Position numbers and translations under genes: made by a program
Assembly (NCBI GenBank): GCA_964605795.1
Contig: CAZSDZ010000060.1
Span: forward strand, 1-13,995
DNA from: JAFGOM01 sp964605795
Lineage (GTDB): Archaea > Halobacteriota > Methanomicrobia > Methanomicrobiales > Methanospirillaceae
Length of the DNA stretch: 13,995 nucleotides
Direction: 5' to 3'
Shown here: in pieces, positions 1 to 6,085 of the stretch
Layout of the letters: the number at the start of each line of letters is the position of its first letter
Position numbering within the stretch: the first letter of the stretch is position 1
Notes under the pieces: generated by a model
What the model saw: the letters and a program-made list of their open reading frames with translations, nothing else
Told to the model about the DNA's origin: nothing
The model's database searches: none

Positions 1-19
1 ATCATGAGCTGGGAGTAAG

Positions 20-47
20 CCCGCCGAACTCGTTATGAATCGGCGGG
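20..47. repeat. GC-rich stem-loop near window start; possible insertion-sequence end remnant
   Basis: CCCGCCGA at 20-27 is the perfect reverse complement of TCGGCGGG at 40-47, giving an 8-bp stem with a 12-base loop. The frame starting at base 2 reads AGSKPAELV after a TGA. This resembles the C-terminal tail plus terminal hairpin that often closes tnpB genes of IS200/IS605-type elements, with the TGA as decay. That resemblance is from memory and weak. The hairpin itself is certain; it could equally be a terminator of a gene that ends left of the window. Confidence 0.35.
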
Positions 48-82
48 AATCTAGGATAAATGGGTGATTACATGAAGTTTTG

Positions 83-214
83 ATGGAAAAATCCCCAACT
101 GTCAAATACCCATTTCCAGATAAAAATCTGGAAAAATTAGATCTCGATAGCGAGTGGGCTCATTGACTATCTGAAGTCAAAGTGGCAAATTTGGGTTTGA
201 AGGTGACGACCTGA
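83..214 (+). pseudogene. tiny reading frame with internal TGA, coupled to the next ORF
   Basis: From ATG 83 the frame encodes 27 residues (beginning MEKSPTVKYPF) to a TGA at 164-166. It then stays open for 15 more codons to a TGA at 212-214. That second stop overlaps the ATG at 214 (TGATG), as in translationally coupled pairs such as toxin-antitoxin genes. This suggests a roughly 43-residue gene broken by one nonsense change, but the sequence is too short to assign a family and no strong ribosome binding site precedes ATG 83. It could be chance. Confidence 0.22.
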
Positions 215-348
215 TGAAATGGCCGTGTTCGTATCGGTACACGAAAAAAGAAGTTGAGCTCATCCGGTCCGGCAGGTTCCAAGAGGCTCATGTAACCAGG
301 GATGATGTTGCCATATTAAAGGACATGATAACAACGAAAGTGATGTAA
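214..348 (+). CDS. small hypothetical protein, 44 aa
   Basis: ATG 214 to TAA 346-348 encodes 44 residues starting MKWPCSYRYTKKEVELI and containing the charged helical stretch RFQEAHVTRDDVAILKDM. A GGTGA at 202-206 lies seven bases before the start, a good archaeal ribosome binding position. The start overlaps the stop of the preceding decayed frame, which supports coupled translation of a two-gene unit. The composition looks like a real soluble protein or a fragment of one. No family is recognised. It converges on the TPR gene with about 10 bases between the stops. Confidence 0.4.
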   Translation: MKWPCSYRYTKKEVELIRSGRFQEAHVTRDDVAILKDMITTKVM

Positions 349-358
349 TAATAATATC

Positions 359-817
359 TTATGTCTGATTAGGAAATTGAAAACCATATTCTTGAGAAAA
401 AATCTCCGCTTCCTCAATTCTTCCTAATTTTATAAGAGAAAGGTATTTACCGACCAATATGACGTCTTCTGTTGGATTTCTGAGAAGCGACTCGTTAAAT
501 ACATCAAGTCCTTCTTCAGTTCTTTCTAACGAGAGTAGACTCAAACCTTTCCATAACCACCCATTGATACATTCGGGGTCCAGTTCAATAACTTTTTCAA
601 AACACTGAAGTGCTTCCTCGTATGCTCTATGCGAATGGAAAAGCGCTCCTTTTTTGAACCATATTCGGGCATTCTTTGAGTCTATCTTCAAAGACTCATC
701 ATATTCATCATATTCTCTTTTATATTCTTTTAACCAGATTTCGGTTTGGTTATCAGATTTATCCCTATCATGTATCAGGTCACTACACGGTTTTTCGGGT
801 TCCTCGTCTCCAGACAT
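359..817 (-). CDS. TPR-repeat protein, 152 aa
   Basis: This is a small, soluble, probably cytoplasmic scaffold protein. After a charged N-terminus (about residues 1-38) come the tail of one helical repeat ending in SLKIDSKN, then two clear tetratricopeptide units. The first starts at ARIWFKKGALF and ends AIELDP-style as VIELDPEC; the second starts INGWLWKGLSL. A degenerate third runs to the C-terminus. TPRs mediate protein-protein contacts, and nothing reveals the partner. No signal peptide or membrane segment is visible. The ATG at 817 has only a weak GGTG about six bases upstream. The gene stands alone, divergent from the interrupted gene at 983, and methanogens of this group carry many such paralogues. 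Confidence 0.8.
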   Translation of the reverse strand: MSGDEEPEKPCSDLIHDRDKSDNQTEIWLKEYKREYDEYDESLKIDSKNARIWFKKGALFHSHRAYEEALQCFEKVIELDPECINGWLWKGLSLLSLERTEEGLDVFNESLLRNPTEDVILVGKYLSLIKLGRIEEAEIFSQEYGFQFPNQT

Positions 818-1118
818 TAAAGCACCATGAAAATACTAATACGAATGTGAATAAGATAAAATTATCCACCTATCAATAGCCGATGGAAGTATCAGATTTA
901 ATTCTGTTATTCTTGATCGAATCGATAAAAAATTAATCACCAATACACACGATTTTATTGATTGACAACTAATTGAGGGTGAATGAAACAATTTCATGTT
1001 ATCCTATAGATTGTAACCGCTCTTGCCTGTTTCATGGCCGGTGTGGTATTCGTGCCTATCCTCGTTGTTTTTCTCTATCAGTCCTATAATCTTGATTTAT
1101 GTATATTCCGATCAGATC

Positions 1119-1228
1119 TGAACAGTTGGTCCGGCAAAATTGAACACTGCTTCCGCTAAGGTTGAACAGTATGTCCGCTGAAACTGAACACCCTTTACGC
1201 TAAGATTGAACAGTCCCTTATTCTTTAG
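1119..1228 (+). repeat. left-end array: five TGAACA units at exact 22-bp spacing
   Basis: TGAACA begins at 1119, 1141, 1163, 1185 and 1207, a period of exactly 22 bp. In the first four copies a CCG (ACG in the fourth) follows six bases later, then seven spacer bases. The fifth has lost the CCG. About two helical turns per unit puts every site on the same DNA face, as expected for tandem transposase binding. Confidence 0.85.
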
Positions 1229-1279
1229 GTAAAAATGTTGAAATTTTATCCCTCTTTTATCGTCTTTAAAGGTTCTTAT

Positions 1280-1375
1280 GGGGGCTGCCGCCCCCAAACC
1301 CCCACATAATGAGTATTCCTCCCCCCTAAAAGGGGGTCGTCGCGACGCCTCGTCGGGTCGCGACGAGGCAAGGAT
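1280..1375. repeat. cluster of GC-rich hairpins inside the element
   Basis: Three stems lie close together: GGGGGC/GCCCCC around a TGCC loop (1280-1295); CCCCC/GGGGG around TAAAA just after 1320; and a 9-bp stem GCCTCGTCG/CGACGAGGC with a five-base loop, preceded by the palindrome CGTCGCGACG. The surrounding element is AT-rich, so the contrast is strong. Possible roles are a transcription stop, a structured RNA, or the leftover 3' end of a lost transposase operon. Confidence 0.5.
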
Positions 1376-1466
1376 GTTAAATGATTCAACGTAATCTCCA
1401 GATCATTCTTCACCCTTCCCAGATTAACGATAAAGAGGCTCTTTTTTGTTTATGACTGTCAATATT

Positions 1467-1501
1467 CCCTTATTTAGGTTTTTCATTGTACCTAATTAGG
1501 G
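1467..1501. repeat. imperfect AT-rich stem-loop inside the element
   Basis: Bases 1467-1479 pair with 1490-1501 (core TAGGT/ACCTA plus an outer CCCT/AGGG) around a ten-base loop, with one mismatch and one bulge. The right arm includes the palindrome CCTAATTAGG. It lies between the GC-rich hairpins and the right array. Function unknown. Confidence 0.4.
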
Positions 1502-1557
1502 ATTTTCATACTACCATTAACTAATTGTCAATGAAGGTTTCAATTGTGAATTAACAC

Positions 1558-1672
1558 TGTTCTGTTTCAGCGGAATAAGTGTTCAATCTGCGGAAGGGGT
1601 GTTCAATTTCAACGGACACATTGTTCAGCTTTAACGTACACGGTGTTCAGGATCAAACGGAAACAGTGTTCA
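1558..1672 (-). repeat. right-end array: six inverted TGTTCA units, about 22-bp spacing
   Basis: On the plus strand TGTTCA begins at 1580, 1600, 1622, 1644 and 1667, with a degenerate TGTTCT at 1558; spacings are 22, 20, 22, 22 and 23. On the minus strand each is followed six bases later by CCG (ACG in one), except the innermost. The array mirrors the left end in sequence and orientation. Confidence 0.85.
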
Positions 1673-2003
1673 ATTGGAGCGTAATATACATTTACCATTA
1701 CAGGCCGGGATCTTTATCGATCTGGTTCTCCTGATGGTCATAATCCTGTTGCATACCTATTTCATATGTCGGATTTCTGATTGATTCACCTTCATATCCT
1801 CACGCTATTGGTTGCCAAAAATACGAGAAAACATACTCAACAAATTTGAGTAAGAAAGGGGAAGGGCTTTGGATTAGCAAGAAGGTCACATGGGTGGTGT
1901 GGTGTGCTAAATTGATTTGTTATCCTTCCCAAATAAGAACTGATAGCATCTCTATTTTTTCTAGCCTCGAAACCCTGAATCAAAATTTCCGTATGGGAAC
2001 TAT

Positions 2004-2372
2004 TTAGATGTCGAGATATTTCCCTTTTTTGTCAAGCCACGCTTTTCTCTCCATATAATCTGGTAGGATATGAGAAATGGTTCTCCAGAATTTTGGGGTA
2101 TGATTTTTTTCAACCATATGGGTCATTTCATGGATAACAATATAATCAACAATTTGGAGCGGGGTGAGGATTACTTTCCAATGAAAATTGAGTCGGTGTG
2201 TTATTGTACAGGATCCCCAACGGAATTTAAGATCCAAGACCCGGATTACATTAACTTGCTCAGAAAACCGGGATTGATATTGGGCAATCCGTTCTCTGAT
2301 TATCTTCTCCGCATGAATCTTGTACCAGTTTATGAAGATATCTTTCCCTTTCCCGGTACATTTCCGGTTCAT
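2004..2372 (-). pseudogene. YgjP/DUF45-type zinc metallopeptidase, N-terminally truncated
   Basis: The 122 residues match the C-terminal catalytic half of YgjP-like (DUF45, PF01863) metallopeptidases. They contain the conserved RWGSC (51-55), the zinc-binding HEMTH (81-85) and a third ligand His91 in NHTPKFW, then the LPDYMERKAWL tail. Full-length family members are usually around 230 residues with an N-terminal beta-rich half. Here the frame upstream of ATG 2372 stays open for only about 16 codons to a TAG and gives no recognisable start region, and the other frames upstream are full of stops. All metal ligands survive, so the loss is recent or the fragment is still made. In bacteria this domain is often linked to type I restriction loci; none is visible here. 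Confidence 0.7.
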
Positions 2373-2549
2373 TTCAAATTTTCCCCGAAATAATCGGTTA
2401 TATTTTGAATATGTTAACTTCTATCAAATAAAAAGAGAAAGTCAAATATCGTGTTCTATTAACGGTATTTTTTTTTGATCACCTTGTAATCGTGATCCCG
2501 ATTAATAGCCCCATTTGATGTTCGAACAGGATGGAGGGATTCCCCCCGG

Positions 2550-3776
2550 TTACGGGGATGGCACTTTCATCGGTATAAATTCACCGATATGGACGGGGGT
2601 ACCATTCTGTATCTTCATAAGAGTGACTGTTTTTTCCGGAATATGAGTATTGCCGGAGTAGGAGAGATTACCGGTAACTCCGCAATAGAGGGAGATTTGA
2701 TCCATCCCGTCCGGGAACGTCGCGGATTGTTTGGAACTACGAATAGCTTCTGCTACAATCATTACCGTATCATAGCCTAGACCGGCAAAGGGAACAGCCG
2801 GGCTCTGATACTCCTTTTGGTACCTGGTCATGAAACGTTGTTGCATATCACTCCCGGGTGAGGGATCAAACCAGGTATGGGTTGTATAAAACACCGTATC
2901 AATTCCCTCTGCACCTCCCGCAAGAAGGGTGGGGGAATCATACCCGTCTCCTCCCATAACCGGCATACGAAACCCTGCTTTACGAATCTCCTCGATAACC
3001 GGTTTTGCATCGGCCCAGGTCTCAGCAGATACAAAAACAATATCAGGTTCTGGATCCAGGAGAGAGAGGTTCGCTACCTGGGAAGAAAATCCGGCATCCG
3101 TGCTCTGGAAGGTATCTGTCTTTTGCACCGTTCCATCAAGTTCCAAAAACCGTCTTTTAAAATAATCAGCAAGAAGGGTGGGGTATCCCTTATCTGATTC
3201 ATAAAGGACGTATACATTTTTCGCCTGCAGGGATCCGGTGGCATATTCGGCACTAACAGCCGCCTGGGTATTATCGCCCATACAGGCAAGATAGAGATAT
3301 TGCGGAACCTGTTGAGGCAGACGGGGTGATGTGGCACCGGATGTGATAAAGTAAACCCCGGCAGATGCTGCTCTCTTTGCTGCAGGGAGCGTGTGATCAG
3401 GGTTTGACAAGCCGATGATAACAGGGATCGTCCCGGATGAAACCAGTTCGGTGACTCCTGCTACAATGGTATCAGTATCGGATTTCCCATTAACGAGGAC
3501 TAGTTCGAGAGGCTTCCCGTTGATCCCTCCCTGTTCATTGATCACCTGTACTGCAAGGTTTGCACCCTGCATTGAGGGGAGATCAAAAGTTGCCTCTGAT
3601 CCCTCGAGGTTATAGACCGCACCGATCCTGATAGTCTCATTACCTGGAACGAGTGATGAATTATCTGATGGAGGTATGCTGTTATTCTGATAAGAAGAGC
3701 ACCCTGAAAGAAAAACGGCTCCTCCGATCAGAAGAAGAATGAATGCCTGAATAATGGTGAGACCAGTATCGTTCAT
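2550..3776 (-). CDS. ABC-type branched-chain amino acid-like substrate-binding lipoprotein, 408 aa
   Basis: This is a periplasmic-type binding protein of the LivK/Peripla_BP_6 class (type I fold), anchored outside the cytoplasmic membrane. The N-terminus is a lipoprotein signal with lipobox LSGC (lipidated Cys26), followed by a Ser/Asn/Pro-rich linker. The mature domain opens with IRIGAVYNLEGSEA and contains GANLAVQVINEQGGINGKPL, hallmarks of the family. The later segments DIVFVSAETWADA and PFAGLGYDTVMIVAEAI fit the second lobe. Length is normal. The permease and ATPase genes (livHMGF type) expected beside it are absent from the window, so it may serve a transporter encoded elsewhere or a sensor. 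The ligand cannot be read from sequence. ATG 3776 follows AGGT about 11 bases upstream. Confidence 0.88.
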   Translation of the reverse strand: MNDTGLTIIQAFILLLIGGAVFLSGCSSYQNNSIPPSDNSSLVPGNETIRIGAVYNLEGSEATFDLPSMQGANLAVQVINEQGGINGKPLELVLVNGKSDTDTIVAGVTELVSSGTIPVIIGLSNPDHTLPAAKRAASAGVYFITSGATSPRLPQQVPQYLYLACMGDNTQAAVSAEYATGSLQAKNVYVLYESDKGYPTLLADYFKRRFLELDGTVQKTDTFQSTDAGFSSQVANLSLLDPEPDIVFVSAETWADAKPVIEEIRKAGFRMPVMGGDGYDSPTLLAGGAEGIDTVFYTTHTWFDPSPGSDMQQRFMTRYQKEYQSPAVPFAGLGYDTVMIVAEAIRSSKQSATFPDGMDQISLYCGVTGNLSYSGNTHIPEKTVTLMKIQNGTPVHIGEFIPMKVPSP

Positions 3777-3973
3777 ACAAAAATCTTACCTGATATGGTA
3801 TATGAATGATCTCCCCCACCAGGTCAGACCCAAATGACAATAGCATGCCGAAAAAATTACAGTCAGGTTTCAAATTTACCCAGGATGAGGTTTTGATTAA
3901 AGATGAAATGATAATAGTAGTTATCCAGATTGCCAGTCGGTAAAAATTAACACCATCTTTGGAATTTAATCAG

Positions 3974-4537
3974 TTACTCATCGAAGAGTTTCTGTACCAT
4001 ATCCCGGTTTTTTTGATATCTGGCCATATTTTCCGAACCCGGATCAAGTTCTATTGCTTTATCGTATGCATCAAGGGCTTCTTCGTATCTGCCAAGCATG
4101 TAATAAGAACTTCCCAGATCATTCCATAGGACGGCATTGAACTCACCAGGTTTGTATGCATTGCCGATCTTTATCGCTTTCTTTGTGGCAGTGACTGCCT
4201 CTTCACACCGGTCCACGTAACATAAGGCCCTGCCCTTGTAAACCCACGCCATCCAATGATCTGGTTTTATCATGATGGCATGGTCCAGATTCAAAATAGC
4301 CCCTTCATAATCACCAGCTTCAAATAATTCTTCACCCCTGATATACCAGTCACTCGCCTCTATTCCTTGATTTCTTTCCCGTAGGGATTCATCAGATAAT
4401 CTCGTATTTGAATGAGAACAGGTAATACAGGTATCGCTATCAAAATACCTTGAAGGATACATGGAAGCACTAATCGGACAAATAATTGAGATAATTCCCA
4501 GTAGTAATAAAAAAAACGTGATTGTGATTTTTTTCAT
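3974..4537 (-). CDS. secreted or membrane-anchored TPR protein, 187 aa
   Basis: Residues 1-24 (MKKITITFFLLLLGIISI onward to ISAS) form a signal peptide or anchor, so the protein works outside the membrane. A short segment with a CITC pair follows (a single CxxC, not a full zinc ribbon). Three TPR units start at ASDWYIRGEELF, WMAWVYKGRALC and AVLWNDLGSSYY; the last ends in the canonical AIELDPGS. A charged helix closes the protein. It probably scaffolds an extracytoplasmic complex; the partner is unknown. The gene appears to be transcribed alone and leaderless from the TATA box at 4560-4567, since no ribosome binding site lies at a useful distance from ATG 4537. Confidence 0.85.
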   Translation of the reverse strand: MKKITITFFLLLLGIISIICPISASMYPSRYFDSDTCITCSHSNTRLSDESLRERNQGIEASDWYIRGEELFEAGDYEGAILNLDHAIMIKPDHWMAWVYKGRALCYVDRCEEAVTATKKAIKIGNAYKPGEFNAVLWNDLGSSYYMLGRYEEALDAYDKAIELDPGSENMARYQKNRDMVQKLFDE

Positions 4538-4559
4538 AAATTAGATTTTTTTTCCTGGC

Positions 4560-4567
4560 TTTTAAAT
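4560..4567 (-). promoter_or_regulatory. TATA box for the secreted TPR gene
   Basis: ATTTAAAA on the minus strand is centred about 26 bases before ATG 4537, so transcription should start at or next to the start codon. An A-rich tract lies between. The absence of a ribosome binding site close to the ATG agrees with a leaderless message. Confidence 0.5.
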
Positions 4568-4672
4568 CTGTTGATTTAATTTTCAGCCATTATTCTGCTC
4601 AATTGTCAGAAAGGTAGCGAAATGTATCAACCGCTCCTATTCACCTGAATAGAACGGAGGCAACCCTAATCC

Positions 4673-4679
4673 AAAAAAA
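4673..4679 (-). terminator. oligo-T terminator after the nicotinate phosphoribosyltransferase gene
   Basis: The minus strand carries seven T residues 27 bases beyond the stop codon at 4706. Archaeal termination needs little more than such a T run. Confidence 0.5.
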
Positions 4680-4705
4680 GCTGCCATCTGATTCAAATAC
4701 CCATT

Positions 4706-5971
4706 CTAACCGAGAAGAACCGGGTATTCCACTTTTGAAAGAGACCTGAGATCACGAGGTAATAGAGCGAGATCACGGGCAAGCCGCTCTCGTATCTCTT
4801 CAAGGGTCGGGTGTTGTCTAATGAGCTCCCCGTTCCGTACCACCTGTTCCAGGAGGCAATCGCCGTCTGTATCCGTCCCCCACCTGACCACCTCGTCGTG
4901 GTCCATCACGCCATCCCGGTATACCCTCCCAATCTGCCGTTTATAGGGGAAGGTTATCTTTTTCGGACTGTACTTGACCTTCGGTTCCCCGTCATACTCA
5001 ACCAGCTTGTATGCCATCTCAAGGTACGGCTGGTCTGAAGCCGTGATGATGCAGGTTCCGACTGCAAAGGTATCTATCGGGACACAACCAGTGATCCACT
5101 CATGAATATCATGCTCATCAACCCCGCCGCTGACAAGGATCCTGATGTTGGCCAGACCCTCTGAGTCAAGGATTGTTCTCACCTCTCCAACAATTACAGG
5201 AATATCCCCGCTGTCTATCCTGACGGCAGCAACAGGCAGACCTTCTCGTACCAGCCTGATTACGAGGTGTGCTGCTGCAATGGTATTGTAGGTATCAATG
5301 AGAAGAACAGGGTTGTCAGGAAACGAACGGATGTAGGCGCGAAATGCCTCCTCTTCGTTTGGAAAGGAGAGAACATATGAGTGGGCCATGGTACCATACA
5401 CCGGGATCCGGAATGTGGCACCGGCCTTCAGGTTGGAAGTGCCTGCAAATCCGGCAATAAACGTTGCACGGGCACCAAGCAACCCTGACTCGAGACCGTG
5501 AGCCCTCCGTAAGCCAAAATCAATGACAGGACGATCTCTGGAAGCAGTAACACACCTGACAGCCTTTGACGCGATCAGAGTCTGGTGGTGAATGATGTTT
5601 AAGATGAGAGTCTCTATCACCTGGCAGACCGGAAGACTCCCTTCGACCTGGACGAGGGGCTCATTCCCAAAGATAACCCGGCCTTCCGGAACTGCATAGA
5701 TATCCCCAAAGAACCGGTAGTTCTCAAGAGTTCCAAGAAATTTCTCACTAAAACGGTTCAGTGATCTAAGATACGCAATATCTTCCCTGGAAAACGAGTA
5801 TGACAGGACTGCATCTATCATCGTCTCAAGGCCGCATGCCACAAGGAAGTTTCGTTCCGGTCCGATGTCACGGACATAGAGGGAAAAAACCGCGTTCTTA
5901 TCCTTTGCATGGTCAAGATAACTTTGTAGCATCGTCAGTTCATAGAGATCGGTATAAAGCCCGCTTGTCAT
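4706..5971 (-). CDS. pncB: nicotinate phosphoribosyltransferase, 421 aa
   Basis: The enzyme joins nicotinate and PRPP, with ATP hydrolysis, to give nicotinate mononucleotide: the entry step of NAD salvage (Preiss-Handler pathway) in the cytoplasm. Family motifs appear in order: YTDLYELTM (6-14), DFGLRRAHG (151-159), FAGTSN (175-180), GTMAHSYV (193-200) with the conserved catalytic His197, LIDTYN (224-229) and RIDSGD (251-256) for phosphate/PRPP binding, and AVGT (303-306). The length fits the shorter archaeal/bacterial form. ATG 5971 has GAGGG six bases upstream. No other NAD genes are nearby. The upstream ABC permease gene ends 114 bases away on the same strand, so co-transcription is possible but not required. 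Confidence 0.95.
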   Translation of the reverse strand: MTSGLYTDLYELTMLQSYLDHAKDKNAVFSLYVRDIGPERNFLVACGLETMIDAVLSYSFSREDIAYLRSLNRFSEKFLGTLENYRFFGDIYAVPEGRVIFGNEPLVQVEGSLPVCQVIETLILNIIHHQTLIASKAVRCVTASRDRPVIDFGLRRAHGLESGLLGARATFIAGFAGTSNLKAGATFRIPVYGTMAHSYVLSFPNEEEAFRAYIRSFPDNPVLLIDTYNTIAAAHLVIRLVREGLPVAAVRIDSGDIPVIVGEVRTILDSEGLANIRILVSGGVDEHDIHEWITGCVPIDTFAVGTCIITASDQPYLEMAYKLVEYDGEPKVKYSPKKITFPYKRQIGRVYRDGVMDHDEVVRWGTDTDGDCLLEQVVRNGELIRQHPTLEEIRERLARDLALLPRDLRSLSKVEYPVLLG

Positions 5972-6085
5972 ACATAACCCTCTATACTATCAGAGAATGG
6001 AAGGATAAATCTGGTCTTTGCCATGTACGGGAATAAAACCGGGAGTCTGCAAAATGTCTTTTTTTCACACCTTCCAGGCATGGCT

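Larger units (their letters stand above)
1100..1690. mobile_element. 591-bp transposase-less element with IS21-like ends and TTTA duplication
   Basis: The ends are TGTATATTCCG (1100-1110) and the inverted CGTAATATACA (1680-1690), so the element is TGT...ACA. TTTA occurs immediately outside both ends (1096-1099 and 1691-1694), a 4-bp target duplication. More than 100 bp at each end form an imperfect inverted repeat built from tandem units TGAACA-N6-CCG-N7. The interior has no ORF with transposase motifs. IS21-family elements are known for TGT ends, repeated subterminal transposase-binding sites and 4-8-bp duplications. Tn7-type ends also use about 22-bp repeats but make 5-bp duplications, which do not fit here. 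The element is therefore read as a non-autonomous derivative mobilised in trans. The family name is an inference. Confidence 0.75.
983..1784 (+). pseudogene. small two-TM membrane protein gene, interrupted by a 591-bp insertion
   Basis: ATG 983 follows GAGGGTGA (975-982). The first part (983-1099) reads MKQFHVIL, then a TAG at 1007-1009, then a hydrophobic run ALACFMAGVVFVPILVVFL ending YNLDL. The second part (1695-1784) continues PLQAGIF and a second hydrophobic run LVLLMVIILLHTYF before TGA 1782-1784. Deleting 1100-1694 (the element plus one TTTA copy) joins codon TTA 1097-1099 to CCA 1695-1697 in frame. That gives 68 codons, two predicted transmembrane helices and a short cytoplasmic tail. 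Besides the insertion, codon 9 is an amber stop, so the gene is dead twice over, unless translation began at ATG 1034. No family is recognised. Confidence 0.7.

Noticed and set aside
1112..1297. 61-residue minus-strand frame across the left repeat array
   Set aside because: It is made of the 22-bp repeats and a hairpin, has no ribosome binding site and shows no protein-like conservation pattern; it is a by-product of the element end.
1119..1672. CRISPR array interpretation of the regularly spaced repeats
   Set aside because: Units are contiguous with only a short conserved core, no unique spacers of 30-40 bases exist, and the two arrays are inverted with respect to each other and sit at element ends.
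1100..1690. True Tn7-like end pair
   Set aside because: The 22-bp periodicity fits, but the flanking duplication is four bases (five-base comparison ATTTA versus TTTAC fails) and no Tns gene is present, so an IS21-like assignment fits better.
1832..1848. ACTCAA/TTGAGT stem as a terminator of the interrupted gene
   Set aside because: The 6-bp stem is real but no T run follows on either strand, so a terminator role is not supported.
2070..2393. 107-residue plus-strand frame opposite the metallopeptidase
   Set aside because: The minus strand carries the HExxH and RWGSC motifs of a known family; the plus frame is its shadow.
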